Shown here: piece by piece, positions 36,207-43,970 of the stretch
Numbering within the stretch: position 1 is the stretch's first letter
How the letters are laid out: each line of letters starts with the position of its first letter
Origin: Puniceicoccales bacterium Verruco_01
GTDB lineage: Bacteria > Verrucomicrobiota > Verrucomicrobiia > Opitutales > Oceanipulchritudinaceae
Direction: 5' to 3'
Assembly (NCBI GenBank): GCA_001604565.1
Contig: LVBV01000005.1
Span: 62,001 to 126,000 of the forward strand
DNA: 64,000 bases
Program-made: the position numbers and the translations under genes
The notes under the pieces: model-generated
Database searches by the model: none
Told to the model about the DNA's origin: nothing
What the model saw: only the letters and a program-made list of their open reading frames with translations

Positions 36207-36235
36207 AGTCTAGGCAGCGTTTTACAAATCTTCAA
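36207..36235 (-). promoter_or_regulatory. candidate promoter of exbB-exbD-tonB
   Basis: The minus strand has TTGAAG (36230-36235) and TAGACT (36207-36212) separated by 17 bases. The start would be about 10 bases before the exbB ATG, a very short leader, and no Shine-Dalgarno is visible, so this is tentative. Confidence 0.35.
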
Positions 36236-36333
36236 AGGAAAATCGGAAGCCTGAAAAGTGGTGTGGATATCCTCAGGAAGACCGCCTTGCGTCCACCGTT
36301 TTCACGATTCTCGAAGTGACTCGCGGGCGACCG

Positions 36334-37065
36334 TTACGCCAGAGCCGCCTCCTGTGCGCGCAGAAGCTGCTCGATGCCCGTCCAGGCAAGGTCCGCCATC
36401 TTGCCCAGCATCTCGCGCGGGAAGGTCGCCTCCTCGCCGGAGGAGCCGAACTCCACGAAGCGGCCCGAGGAGGTCATGACGACGTTCGCATCCACGCTCG
36501 CGGCACTGTCCTCGGTGTAGGCAAGGTCCAGAAGCAGGTTTTCCTGCACGATGCCCACGCTCACCGCCGCCACCGCCTCGCGGAAGGGGTTTTGCGCGAT
36601 GAGGCCCTTTTCCACGAGCTTGCGCACCGCAAGCTGCGCCGCCACGTACGCCCCCGTGATGGAGGCCGTGCGCGTGCCGCCGTCGGCCTGAAGAACGTCG
36701 CAGTCGATCCAGAGAGTGTATCCCGGCAGCTTTTCGAGGTCCACCACGGCGCGGAGCGACCGTCCGATGAGCCGCTGAATCTCCACCGAGCGCCCGTCCT
36801 GCTTGCCGCGCGTGATATCGCGCTGCTTGCGGTCCAGCGTGGAATACGGGAGCATGGAATACTCCGCGCTCATCCAGCCGCCCGCGACTCCCTGCTGGAT
36901 CATCCAGTGCGGCACCTTGCGCTCCAACGAGGCGGCGCAGATGACGCGCGTGTTGCCAAAGGCGCACAGTGCCGATCCGGCGGCGTTGGGAGCAATGCCG
37001 GGAGTAATCGAGACGGGGCGAAGAGCATTGAAGGAGCGACCGTCGGGGCGTTGAAAGATGTCCAT
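36334..37065 (-). CDS. rph: ribonuclease PH
   Basis: A 243-aa phosphorolytic exoribonuclease that trims tRNA 3' ends. RPDGRSFNALRPVSITPG opens the protein, and SMLPYSTLDRKQRDITRGK and CDVLQADGGTRTASITGAY are hallmark motifs containing phosphate- and metal-binding residues. Length is normal. Divergent from the chagasin-like gene. Confidence 0.96.
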   Translation of the reverse strand: MDIFQRPDGRSFNALRPVSITPGIAPNAAGSALCAFGNTRVICAASLERKVPHWMIQQGVAGGWMSAEYSMLPYSTLDRKQRDITRGKQDGRSVEIQRLIGRSLRAVVDLEKLPGYTLWIDCDVLQADGGTRTASITGAYVAAQLAVRKLVEKGLIAQNPFREAVAAVSVGIVQENLLLDLAYTEDSAASVDANVVMTSSGRFVEFGSSGEEATFPREMLGKMADLAWTGIEQLLRAQEAALA

Positions 37066-37151
37066 TTGTCCATCCTACCCGGACACGAGGGCTCATTCCA
37101 GCGAAAAGCAAGGGGCGAACACGGCGGAAACAACCCCGGATACAGCTAATT

Positions 37152-37180
37152 TTTACAACGTTTGAGATTGCGCGTAAAAT
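37152..37180 (+). promoter_or_regulatory. strong sigma-70-like promoter of the chagasin-like gene
   Basis: TTTACA (37152-37157) and TAAAAT (37175-37180) are exactly 17 bases apart in an AT-rich island of otherwise GC-rich DNA. Transcription would start near 37187, giving a leader of about 78 bases. It is the best housekeeping-type promoter seen in the window and suggests high expression. Confidence 0.65.
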
Positions 37181-37251
37181 AGCGAATGCTAAATTCGTCT
37201 CATTATAGCCCCTCGGAATTGTGGATTCTTTCCGCAGAATAACCCCAAACC

Positions 37252-37256
37252 GGAGG
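37252..37256 (+). promoter_or_regulatory. ribosome binding site deciding the start of the chagasin-like gene
   Basis: GGAGG lies only 2 bases from the first ATG (37259) but 8 bases from the second in-frame ATG (37265). The second is therefore the likely start. Confidence 0.6.
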
Positions 37257-37264
37257 TAATGAAG

Positions 37265-37591
37265 ATGGAAAAGAAGAGTGAAACCCTGCTTCTCGCGGGG
37301 AAGAACATCGTCAATCACCTGAAAGTTGGCGGCTCCACCGCCTGGTTCCAGAAGGAGAACAACACGTCCACGGGCTACCGCTGGCAGTGCGTGCCGGACA
37401 ATTCCGGCGTGTATGCACAGGTGGCGGAGGTGACCCTCGTTCCCAACACCGGAATGGTCGGGACGCCCGGCGCGATCCAGTGGGGATTCAAGGCCGTCAA
37501 GGCGGGCAAGGGCAGCATCGCCTTCGATCATTACGCGCCTGGAGGCACCTCGCCGGCGGAAAGAGTGATCGTCGATCTGGACGTGGCGTAA
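37265..37591 (+). CDS. chagasin-like (I42) cysteine-protease inhibitor, cytoplasmic
   Basis: A 108-aa beta-sandwich protein. The three inhibitory-loop regions of the I42 family can be traced: NTSTGYRW (family NPTTGY), VGTPGAIQWGFKA and IAFDHYAPGG (family Y-x-RPW, here weaker). There is no signal peptide, so it should act inside the cell, where papain-like targets are rare; an internal protease or scaffold role is possible. Strong promoter, strong RBS and its own terminator make it a monocistronic, probably abundant product. Confidence 0.65.
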   Translation: MEKKSETLLLAGKNIVNHLKVGGSTAWFQKENNTSTGYRWQCVPDNSGVYAQVAEVTLVPNTGMVGTPGAIQWGFKAVKAGKGSIAFDHYAPGGTSPAERVIVDLDVA

Positions 37592-37610
37592 CCACGCGCA
37601 GTGTTTTGCA

Positions 37611-37633
37611 GGGCGTCGCAGGACGCCCTTCTT
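37611..37633 (+). terminator. terminator of the chagasin-like gene
   Basis: The stem GGGCGTC (37611-37617) / GACGCCC (37622-37628), loop GCAG, is followed by TTCTTA. The T-run is short but the stem is stable. It lies 20 bases past the stop. Confidence 0.6.
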
Positions 37634-37669
37634 ACGTACGCTCCTTGCGCGCGACCTTCGCGTGACAGC

Positions 37670-38434
37670 TCAGAGGGTCCCGTTGCCGGGCCTGCCCTCC
37701 AGCTCCGCGCGCAGGCTCTCGTAGGCCGACTTCGCCTTGGGATGCCCTGCCTTGGCCGCCTTCTCGAAGAGCAGGAGGGCCTCCGCCTTGTCCACCTCCA
37801 GCCCACCGCGTCCGTAATAGAAGTGCAGACCGAGGTTGAAAATGGCGCTCAAATGCCCCTTGTCGGCGGCCAGCTTGTAGCAGAAGACGGCCATCGACTC
37901 GTCCTTGTCCACCCCGTGGCCGAGACTGTAGCAAAGGCCGAGGCTGTAGCACGCCCCCGCGTGGAACTGGTCCGATGCAACGCGGAAGAGCTGCACGGCG
38001 CGCTTGTAATCCTGCGGGACCACGTCGCCCGTGTAGTAGAAGAGACCCAGATTGTAGCAGGCGTCCGGATTCTTCTGCGCGGCGGCCTTCTCGTACCAGT
38101 ACACCGCTTTTTTCAGGTCCTTGGGCACACCCTTGCCGCGTTCGTAGAACACGCCGAGGTTGGTCTGCGCCTGAACGACGCCCTGCTCGGCGGAAAGCGT
38201 GAAGTACTTCACGGCCTTCTCCATGTCACGCGGGACGCCAAGACCCTCGGAATAGAGGTAACCGATGTTGCACTGGGCCCTTGAGTGACCGGCGTCGGCG
38301 GCCTCTGAAAAGAGGCGGACGGCGCCTTCCACATCGCGCGAGCCGCCCTCGGCGGTGATCAGGCGCAGAGCCTCGACATACTTGGCCTCGGCCTGGGCGA
38401 GTGCCGGATTATCGGAGGAGGAATCGCTGGACAT
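37670..38434 (-). CDS. Sel1-like repeat protein
   Basis: A 254-aa cytoplasmic solenoid with about six Sel1 repeats. Each shows A-x-x-x-LG-x-x-Y-x-x-G-x-G-V-x-x-D-x-x-K-A, for example AQTNLGVFYERGKGVPKDLKKA and ACYNLGLFYYTGDVVPQDYKRA (shown in part). It is probably a protein-interaction scaffold. There is no signal peptide. It is the last gene of the flagellar island, 20 bases after the GT41 gene, so co-transcription is likely. A role in motility is inferred from position only. Confidence 0.85.
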   Translation of the reverse strand: MSSDSSSDNPALAQAEAKYVEALRLITAEGGSRDVEGAVRLFSEAADAGHSRAQCNIGYLYSEGLGVPRDMEKAVKYFTLSAEQGVVQAQTNLGVFYERGKGVPKDLKKAVYWYEKAAAQKNPDACYNLGLFYYTGDVVPQDYKRAVQLFRVASDQFHAGACYSLGLCYSLGHGVDKDESMAVFCYKLAADKGHLSAIFNLGLHFYYGRGGLEVDKAEALLLFEKAAKAGHPKAKSAYESLRAELEGRPGNGTL

Positions 38435-38454
38435 GGTTTTGACCTTTCTGAAAA

Positions 38455-40773
38455 TCAGACTTCCTGCGGAATCGTCGCGGGACGGCGGGCGCACCAGTTG
38501 CGCCACATCGTCCGTATGGCCTCTGTCATTTCGCGCACCATGCGCGAGGTGTCGCAAAGTGGAGAACGATACATCTCTTCGCGCAGATTGGAACGGATTG
38601 CGGACAGTTTTTCGAGATCGGAAGATAGTTCCACCGCTTTTTTCACATATTCATTCGCATCGGCGGCAATCCATTCGGGATGAGAGATGTGCGTCAGGAT
38701 GCTGGCCGACACGCGTGAAACATGTGTGTCGCCCAGCACCGTCACCACGGGGCAGCCCATGAGGAGCGCCTCGCAGGTGGTGGTCGTGCCATTGTAGGGA
38801 AAGCAGTCTAGGGCGATGTCGATGATATTGTAACCGCTCAGGTGATCGAAGTTGTTCTTCAGCATCCCCTTGATCGTGACGCGCCGTGGATCGACGCCGT
38901 ACGAGGCCAGAATCGACTTCACCCGCTCCACGTTGTAGTGCGCGTCGAGATTGCGGTCCTTGATGGCCAGGTGCGACCCCGGAACGGCCTTGAGGATGCC
39001 CGCCCACGCAGCGTACGTCTCCATCCCCGCCTTCTTGAGGTTGTTGAAGCTGCCGAAGGTGATGAAGCCGTTCTTGAGGGCCGGGAGCGGCGCGACAGAA
39101 TCGGGAATGCGGTAGGTGGGCCGGTACAGATGGAATCCACCGGGGAGGCGCACGATTTTCTCGGTGGAAAAACGGTCCGCGTCGCCAGAGGGCTCAACGA
39201 TTTCGTCGGAAATGCGGTAATCCATCGAATCCAGTCCCGTGGTGTTCGGATAGGCGAGCCATGAAACCTGCACCGGGGCCATGCGCCGGGCAAACGCCGT
39301 CAGACGGTGCCCCGTCGTGTGACCGGAAAGATCGAAGAGCACGTCCACCCCGTCGGCAACCACCGTCGCCTGCAACTCTGTATCCGAAAGGCCCATGATG
39401 TTGCGGAACAGCGTCGCCCTCTCCTTGTAGGCGCTGGACATGTTGTCCTCCTCGGAGGGTTCGCGCGCGGAATAGATACAGATCTCGTGATCCTTGAGAA
39501 GATCCTTGAAAAGGGGGAAAAAGAAGAAGGAAACGGGATGATTCACGAAGTCCGCCGAAACGAAGCCGATGCGAAGACGCTTCTCCGGGTCGGGATCGTT
39601 GGCGAAGTCCGTCTTTGCCGGGCCCACCTTGCGCCGCACCACCCCGCCCCACTCCTCGTGCATCCGGAAGATGTCCTCCCGGCTGCGGTACCATGTATAG
39701 TTGTAATGAAACGCCCTGCCCGATCCGGTGGAAAGACAGTCCGGGTCGAGGGCGAGCGTCTTGTCGTACCAGTCCATACCCTCCCGGATCCGCAGCATAT
39801 TGAGCAGGACTGACGAAAGGACGGAAGCGGTCGGCTTCTCTTTTTCGATGTTGGGGATCAGGTTGACGAAGTGATAGGCCAGTTCGACATTGTCCTGATC
39901 CGCGCGCTCGGAGGATTTGTACAGGGCATAGGCGAGGTTGCACAGATTGGCCCGGTCGCCGGGATGGTTGCGCACGGCAATCCTGCCGAAGCGCGCCGCG
40001 ATGGCAAAGGCCTTGAGCTTGTAATAGGCCCCGAAGGCCACAGTGACCGCGTCGCGGTTCTCCGGCTCGCGTTCGAGCACGCGGGAGACGTATTCAAGAC
40101 ACTTTTCCGGAAGGTCCGCCTTCAGCAGGGCGTCGGCGCAGGCGAGCAGCGCCGGAATCGAATCCGGTGCGCGCTCCAGCCATTTTTTGGCCGACTCGAA
40201 GGCGGCCATCGGATTTTTCGAGCAAAGGCAGGCGCGGTATTCGATCTGGTCGGCAACGGGGCCTAGCGATCCGCCGATTTTGCGCAGGAGCGACACGAGC
40301 CAGGACAGGCTCTCCGCATCGCGCGCGGCCACGGCAGCCTCTGTCAGTCCGCCGACAAACCCCGAAGTGGTGCCGAAGCGCTGGATCGCCTTGCGGAAAA
40401 CTTTGGTGGATTCAGCGGGATTGCCTCCGCGAAGGAGTGCATGTCCCAAACCCTCGAAGGCATCCGCCTTGGCGTCGGCGCAACGGGTTGCGTCGCGGAA
40501 TGCTGCCGCCGCGAGGGCGAAATCCGCCTGTCGCATACCAAGGGTTCCGATCGCCGTGTGGTAGCTCGCCTTGGATGGAACAAGCGTCTTCGCGCGCTCC
40601 AGATGAGGCAGAGCCTTGGCAAAATCCCCTTTTTCGAGGAAGATGCATCCGTAGAGATAATGGGCGTGCGCGTGACGCGGGTTGAGGGCGAGAAATGCGG
40701 CATAACGGCCCGCGGCCTCGTCAACCCTGCCGGCCTTGTGCAGGTCCAGAGCAAACTGGAAGAGCTCGTCCAT
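38455..40773 (-). CDS. TPR-containing GT41 (SPINDLY/OGT-type) glycosyltransferase, candidate flagellin glycosyltransferase
   Basis: A 772-aa soluble protein. Residues 1-350 form a TPR solenoid (MDELFQFALDLHKAGRVDEA and further units). The rest matches the O-GlcNAc-transferase-like catalytic half: RLRIGFVSADFVNHP, VLFDLSGHTTGHRL, MAPVQVSWLAYPNTTGLDSM and FITFGSFNNLKK. Late donor-site motifs are FPYNGTTTTCEALLMGCP and VTVLGDTHVSRV. Such enzymes transfer a nucleotide-sugar to Ser/Thr. In Caulobacter the TPR-GT protein FlmG modifies flagellin with FlbT/FlaF active alongside; position next to flaF, flbT and flagellin supports the same role here. It overlaps the upstream TPR gene by one base (TGATG). 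Confidence 0.85.
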   Translation of the reverse strand: MDELFQFALDLHKAGRVDEAAGRYAAFLALNPRHAHAHYLYGCIFLEKGDFAKALPHLERAKTLVPSKASYHTAIGTLGMRQADFALAAAAFRDATRCADAKADAFEGLGHALLRGGNPAESTKVFRKAIQRFGTTSGFVGGLTEAAVAARDAESLSWLVSLLRKIGGSLGPVADQIEYRACLCSKNPMAAFESAKKWLERAPDSIPALLACADALLKADLPEKCLEYVSRVLEREPENRDAVTVAFGAYYKLKAFAIAARFGRIAVRNHPGDRANLCNLAYALYKSSERADQDNVELAYHFVNLIPNIEKEKPTASVLSSVLLNMLRIREGMDWYDKTLALDPDCLSTGSGRAFHYNYTWYRSREDIFRMHEEWGGVVRRKVGPAKTDFANDPDPEKRLRIGFVSADFVNHPVSFFFFPLFKDLLKDHEICIYSAREPSEEDNMSSAYKERATLFRNIMGLSDTELQATVVADGVDVLFDLSGHTTGHRLTAFARRMAPVQVSWLAYPNTTGLDSMDYRISDEIVEPSGDADRFSTEKIVRLPGGFHLYRPTYRIPDSVAPLPALKNGFITFGSFNNLKKAGMETYAAWAGILKAVPGSHLAIKDRNLDAHYNVERVKSILASYGVDPRRVTIKGMLKNNFDHLSGYNIIDIALDCFPYNGTTTTCEALLMGCPVVTVLGDTHVSRVSASILTHISHPEWIAADANEYVKKAVELSSDLEKLSAIRSNLREEMYRSPLCDTSRMVREMTEAIRTMWRNWCARRPATIPQEV

Positions 40774-41453
40774 CACTTTCCTTCCGCGCTCATTTTCCGG
40801 TACAGGCTGTAGGCAAAGGATTCCTGCGGGAAAAGACCGGGGATCGACGCCAGTTTTTCCGGCAGGCAGGCGCAAAAACGGGTTTTATCGAGCTCTCCCT
40901 TGCCGATTTCCTCCTGCCCGGCGGGAGGCTCCGGCAACGCTCCGGAAAGAAGAACGCGGATCGTGGTGGAAACCCCCGCCGCGGAAGAGGTCGAGGCAAG
41001 CGCGAGGTTTGTCGCATTGCCCAGAATCTCGAAATCGCAGAAGGCCAGCGGCGGATTGGAGAGAACCAGCGGCGCAACGAGCTTCTCCTTAGCCACATCC
41101 TCCGCACTGCGGTAAGGATCGCGCAGGATGTCCACGGCGCGCGCCATCGCCACAAGAGCATCCCGGATTTCTCCCTTCGCTTCGAGGGCGCGGGCAAGAA
41201 GGACGAAGCCGTCGCTGTCGGCGCTGTCGAGTTCGATAGCCCTGCGCGCGGCGACGATCGCCTGATCGGCCATGCCAAGCCGCAGCACGACCTCGCCGAG
41301 GTCCAGACAAACAAAATGATTGGTGCTATCCGCGTCGGCCAGCTCCAGAAGAATGAGAAGGGCATCCTTCAGCCTGCCTGCGGAAAGCAGGTCGAGCGCC
41401 TCCTTGTGCCGACCGAAGAGCCTAGTGTTGCAGGTCTGGGAAACAATGCTCAT
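40773..41453 (-). CDS. TPR protein of the flagellar island
   Basis: A 226-aa protein with two or three TPR units in residues 15-115 (LLSAGRLKDALLILLELADA, ALEAKGEIRDALVAMARAVD) and an unrecognised C-terminal half of about 110 residues. No signal peptide. The stop shares a base with the start of the GT41 gene, so the two are translationally coupled and may form a complex. The start at 41453 avoids overlap with flaF; an upstream in-frame start lies inside it. Confidence 0.7.
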   Translation of the reverse strand: MSIVSQTCNTRLFGRHKEALDLLSAGRLKDALLILLELADADSTNHFVCLDLGEVVLRLGMADQAIVAARRAIELDSADSDGFVLLARALEAKGEIRDALVAMARAVDILRDPYRSAEDVAKEKLVAPLVLSNPPLAFCDFEILGNATNLALASTSSAAGVSTTIRVLLSGALPEPPAGQEEIGKGELDKTRFCACLPEKLASIPGLFPQESFAYSLYRKMSAEGK

Positions 41454-41466
41454 CGCTCGGAACCCG

Positions 41467-41871
41467 CTATTCGGCGACGACACTGGCGGAATCGGAAGTC
41501 ATCCCGGCGCGCAGGCCCTTCGCAAGGTTCTCGTTGATCTGGATGAGCACATCCAGCTTGCGCGACTCCGGATAGGCCATGATGTCGAGTGTCTTGCGCC
41601 GGACGAACACGCTGAGCGAAAGCAGGTCCTGACGGATTTCCCTCGGCAGGGTGTTCTTCGGACTCTGCCAGTCGGAATTGAAAATGTCCCAGACGCGCTG
41701 GTTGAAACGCAGGGCCTCGTCGAGGTTGCGATCGAACTTGGCGCCGGTCCAGTTCTCCTGACAGCGACGCAGGCGAATGGCGCCCTTTTCGAGCACCGAC
41801 GCCTCGATCTCACGACCGGAGATGGTCTGCTTGCGGACCTTTTCGTAAGCGTTAAGTGGATTCCTTGGCAT
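41467..41871 (-). CDS. flaF: flagellar biosynthesis regulator FlaF
   Basis: A 134-aa helical protein. MPRNPLNAYEKVRKQTISGR, then LRFNQRVWDIFNSDW and LPREIRQDLLSLSVFV follow the FlaF family pattern. In alphaproteobacteria FlaF acts with FlbT on flagellin synthesis and secretion. It overlaps flbT by 20 bases and precedes the TPR gene by 13 bases. The family is best known in alphaproteobacteria, which makes its presence here notable. Confidence 0.85.
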   Translation of the reverse strand: MPRNPLNAYEKVRKQTISGREIEASVLEKGAIRLRRCQENWTGAKFDRNLDEALRFNQRVWDIFNSDWQSPKNTLPREIRQDLLSLSVFVRRKTLDIMAYPESRKLDVLIQINENLAKGLRAGMTSDSASVVAE

Positions 41872-42250
41872 GGTTGATGAGTTTCTGCTCGTATTCGATC
41901 AACTCCCTGGTGAGCTTCAGGGCGTCGTAATATTTTTCGACAAGGATATTTTCACTGATCCTGCCAATGAGATCGATCATGCTGGGCGAGGCCTTGACGA
42001 GGGCCTTCACGTACTTCCAGTAGAGCTGGTGCAGCTCCTTGATGTTCTGCGGCGAAAAATACATGAGCTGGATGACGAAATAGACCTTTTCACAGTAGGT
42101 CTTCGCGTCCTTCTCGGTCATGATGTCCTTCTCGCGCAGGAGTGGCACCTTGTTCTGGATGTAAAAATGAGTGGGAGCGTCGCCGTTGGTGATGAGCGCA
42201 CCCGCGATGAGCACCCGTTCGCCGGGCTTGAGTTTCAGCTTGAGCGGCAC
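41852..42250 (-). CDS. flbT: flagellin mRNA regulator FlbT
   Basis: A 132-aa protein. The start is a GTG at 42250, giving PLKLKLKPGERVLIAGALI, exactly where FlbT homologues begin; the longer ATG ORF would add 31 unrelated residues. In Caulobacter FlbT binds the 5' leader of flagellin mRNA and limits its translation or stability, while in some species it activates flagellin expression. A stem-loop in the leader of the nearby flagellin gene is a candidate target. Overlaps flaF by 20 bases. Confidence 0.87.
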   Translation of the reverse strand: MPLKLKLKPGERVLIAGALITNGDAPTHFYIQNKVPLLREKDIMTEKDAKTYCEKVYFVIQLMYFSPQNIKELHQLYWKYVKALVKASPSMIDLIGRISENILVEKYYDALKLTRELIEYEQKLINHAKEST

Positions 42251-42318
42251 TTTTTGCTCTTTGGGTAAAGATGAATGGGAAAAATGCGCACGTGTACGCG
42301 ATTGGGAATCGGTCAAAA

Positions 42319-42654
42319 TCAGGACCGTGAAAGCACGTTCCAAAGGATTGTCCGTTCACGATCTTCGCACGACGCGGCGAATTTGAAAAGCGCGTTTGTC
42401 ACTTCGGCGACGGAAGAGGATAAAATTACCGGTACCAGGTTGGGTCCGGGAACGCTCCCCGCCAGATTGCTTGCCGTCAGGGCTCCCATGCGCAGTGTCG
42501 CCAGAAGTGATTCGGTCTCGCGGATCTCGTCTTCGATGGACAGATCTCCGTGAAGGCTTTCGTAACGGTCGAGCGCGGCGTTGACGGCTGCGGCCATACG
42601 GGCGGATTTCTCCGCGACAAGCTCGAAACTCCTGGAAAGGCTGAGGGATTCCAT
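42319..42654 (-). CDS. hypothetical 111-aa protein between flagellin and flbT
   Basis: An all-helical, mildly acidic protein with no recognisable family. MESLSLSRSFELVAEKSARM opens one long helix, and IRETESLLATLRMGALTASN a second. It sits in the flagellin transcript, 108 bases after the flagellin stop and 68 bases before flbT. Size and placement would suit a flagellin chaperone (FliS-like role) or a regulator, but this is guesswork from context. Confidence 0.6.
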   Translation of the reverse strand: MESLSLSRSFELVAEKSARMAAAVNAALDRYESLHGDLSIEDEIRETESLLATLRMGALTASNLAGSVPGPNLVPVILSSSVAEVTNALFKFAASCEDRERTILWNVLSRS

Positions 42655-42745
42655 GACGACCTTTTGTTCGGCGCGTGGGCCGGTTTTCGCTTGGGTGACA
42701 GGACACGGCGAAGGCGGGCGCGTTCTCGCGTCCGCATTCGCGGGA

Positions 42746-42764
42746 AAACAGGCGTCAACCGCCT
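42746..42764 (-). terminator. weak terminator/attenuator at the flagellin stop
   Basis: On the minus strand AGGCG-GTTGA-CGCCT overlaps the flagellin stop codon and is followed by GTTTTCCC. A 5-bp stem with four T's would terminate only partly, letting flagellin be made in excess while some transcription continues into the downstream genes. Confidence 0.4.
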
Positions 42765-43773
42765 ACTGAAGGAGGCGAAGCACGCTCTGCATCTGCTGGT
42801 TCGAGAGCGACATCGCCTGAACCGCCAGCGACTGGCTCGTTTCGAGCGAAAGCAGGTTCGCGGATTCTTCGTTCAGGTCCGCCAGCGTCAGCGAATCCGC
42901 GCCCTCCTGGAGGGTGTTCACGAATTCCTCGGTGTAGCTCTGGCGCAGGGTGATCGTGCTCTGGTCAAAGGAAAGCAGCTTGCTGCGGGTTTCGAGAACG
43001 TCCTTCACCTGCTCGATCTGGCTGAGAACTTCCGAAAGGCCGGCCTGATAGTTGGTGGTCGAGGTCCAGTCCACCTCCCAACCATCACCAGCCGTGTTCG
43101 CGGCGGTGGTGATGCCGTAGCTCTGGATGCCCACAACGGCAGTCGGATTCTCCACCATGTTGAGTGCAAAGGCGTAATTGGTCGCCGCGGCGGCGCCGGT
43201 GGTGCCCCAGTCGGTCGGAATGTTGCTCGTGACAAGGCCGTCGATCTCGCCAGTCGTCTTGTCCGGGTCGCGCTCCACGCCGGCCACGTAGAAGCCCTTC
43301 ACGATGAAGGTCGAATCATTGTAGTGCTCGCCCATCTGCACCGTGATGTCCTGTCCGTCGAGGAGGTTCACGCCGCCATAGGCGCTGTCGTTGGCCATGG
43401 TGGAAAGCTGACGGAGAAGGTCGTTGAACTTCTTGCCTAGGGCCGCGCGGGTGTCGGTGTCGTCCGCGCTGGAGGAAAGCGCGCTTTCCACGATGGCGGT
43501 CATGCTGGAAAGAACGCTCGTCATCGAGGAAATACCGTTGTCCGCGGCAGAAATCGCCTCGACGGCCTGATCCATGTTGTCGAGACGGCCCTCAAGGGCG
43601 CTCGCACGGTCGGTAAGGGTGGCGGCTGCGTAATAGGCAGCTGGATCGTCGGAGGGTTTGGCGACCTTGAGGCCGCTCGTCAGACGCTCCTGCGTCTTGT
43701 CATAGAGTTTCTGGGTGCTCTGCAAGGAAAGCAGGGCGGACTTCATGCCTGAGGTCAACGATACGTCGGACAT
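42763..43773 (-). CDS. flagellin
   Basis: A 336-aa filament protein. The N-terminal D0/D1 part has LTSGLKVAKPSDDPAAYYAA (family S(S)GxRIN..DDxA) and the C-terminal part LAVQAMSLSNQQMQSVLRLLQ, the usual packing helices. The central 180 residues form the variable, surface-exposed region, rich in Thr/Ser, possible glycosylation sites. A good Shine-Dalgarno (GGGAG, 9 bases before the ATG) fixes the start at 43773. It is separated from flgL by a terminator and has its own candidate promoter. Confidence 0.93.
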   Translation of the reverse strand: MSDVSLTSGMKSALLSLQSTQKLYDKTQERLTSGLKVAKPSDDPAAYYAAATLTDRASALEGRLDNMDQAVEAISAADNGISSMTSVLSSMTAIVESALSSSADDTDTRAALGKKFNDLLRQLSTMANDSAYGGVNLLDGQDITVQMGEHYNDSTFIVKGFYVAGVERDPDKTTGEIDGLVTSNIPTDWGTTGAAAATNYAFALNMVENPTAVVGIQSYGITTAANTAGDGWEVDWTSTTNYQAGLSEVLSQIEQVKDVLETRSKLLSFDQSTITLRQSYTEEFVNTLQEGADSLTLADLNEESANLLSLETSQSLAVQAMSLSNQQMQSVLRLLQ

Positions 43774-43791
43774 TTTCTGTTTCTCCCATTT

Positions 43792-43814
43792 TCGCCACCC
43801 TTCGGGTCTGGCGA
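43792..43814 (-). promoter_or_regulatory. stem-loop in the flagellin mRNA leader
   Basis: On the minus strand TCGCCA (from 43814) pairs with TGGCGA (ending 43792). An inner CC/GG pair closes a CGAA loop, with a GA bulge. The hairpin lies 18 bases before the ATG, just upstream of the Shine-Dalgarno, where a bound regulator could affect translation or decay. FlbT, encoded three genes downstream, is the obvious candidate. Confidence 0.5.
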
Positions 43815-43872
43815 AGGTGTGACATAAGTTCTTTATGTTGTTTGAGGATCTTTTTTCCTGCCCATGTGTATG

Positions 43873-43888
43873 AGCTTATCGCGTGCCA
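43873..43888 (-). promoter_or_regulatory. candidate sigma-54 promoter of flagellin
   Basis: The minus strand reads TGGCACGCGATAAGCT. The -24 element TGGCACG is perfect and the invariant GC of -12 is at the exact spacing, but the two T's before it are AA, so the site is weaker than that of amtB. The start would be near 43862 with a leader of about 89 bases. A sigma-28 site (TAAA...GCCGATAA) was looked for and has the wrong spacing. Confidence 0.45.
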
Positions 43889-43917
43889 ACCATGCCAACA
43901 TGATTTAAGTATTTAAC

Positions 43918-43950
43918 AAAAAAGGAGATGCATTTCTGCATCTCCTTTTT
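43918..43950 (-). terminator. rho-independent terminator after flgL
   Basis: The stem GGAGATGCA (43924-43932) / TGCATCTCC (43937-43945) is flanked by A6 and T5, so it reads as a terminator in both directions. On the minus strand it ends the flgN-flgK-flgL transcript 20 bases past the flgL stop and isolates the flagellin gene. Confidence 0.9.
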
Positions 43951-43970
43951 CACCGCACCGGAAAGTCTTT

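Noticed and set aside
43873-43910. sigma-28 promoter for flagellin (TAAA ... CGCGATAA)
   Set aside because: The spacing is about 20 bases instead of 15 and the -10 box has two mismatches; the sigma-54 reading has exact spacing.
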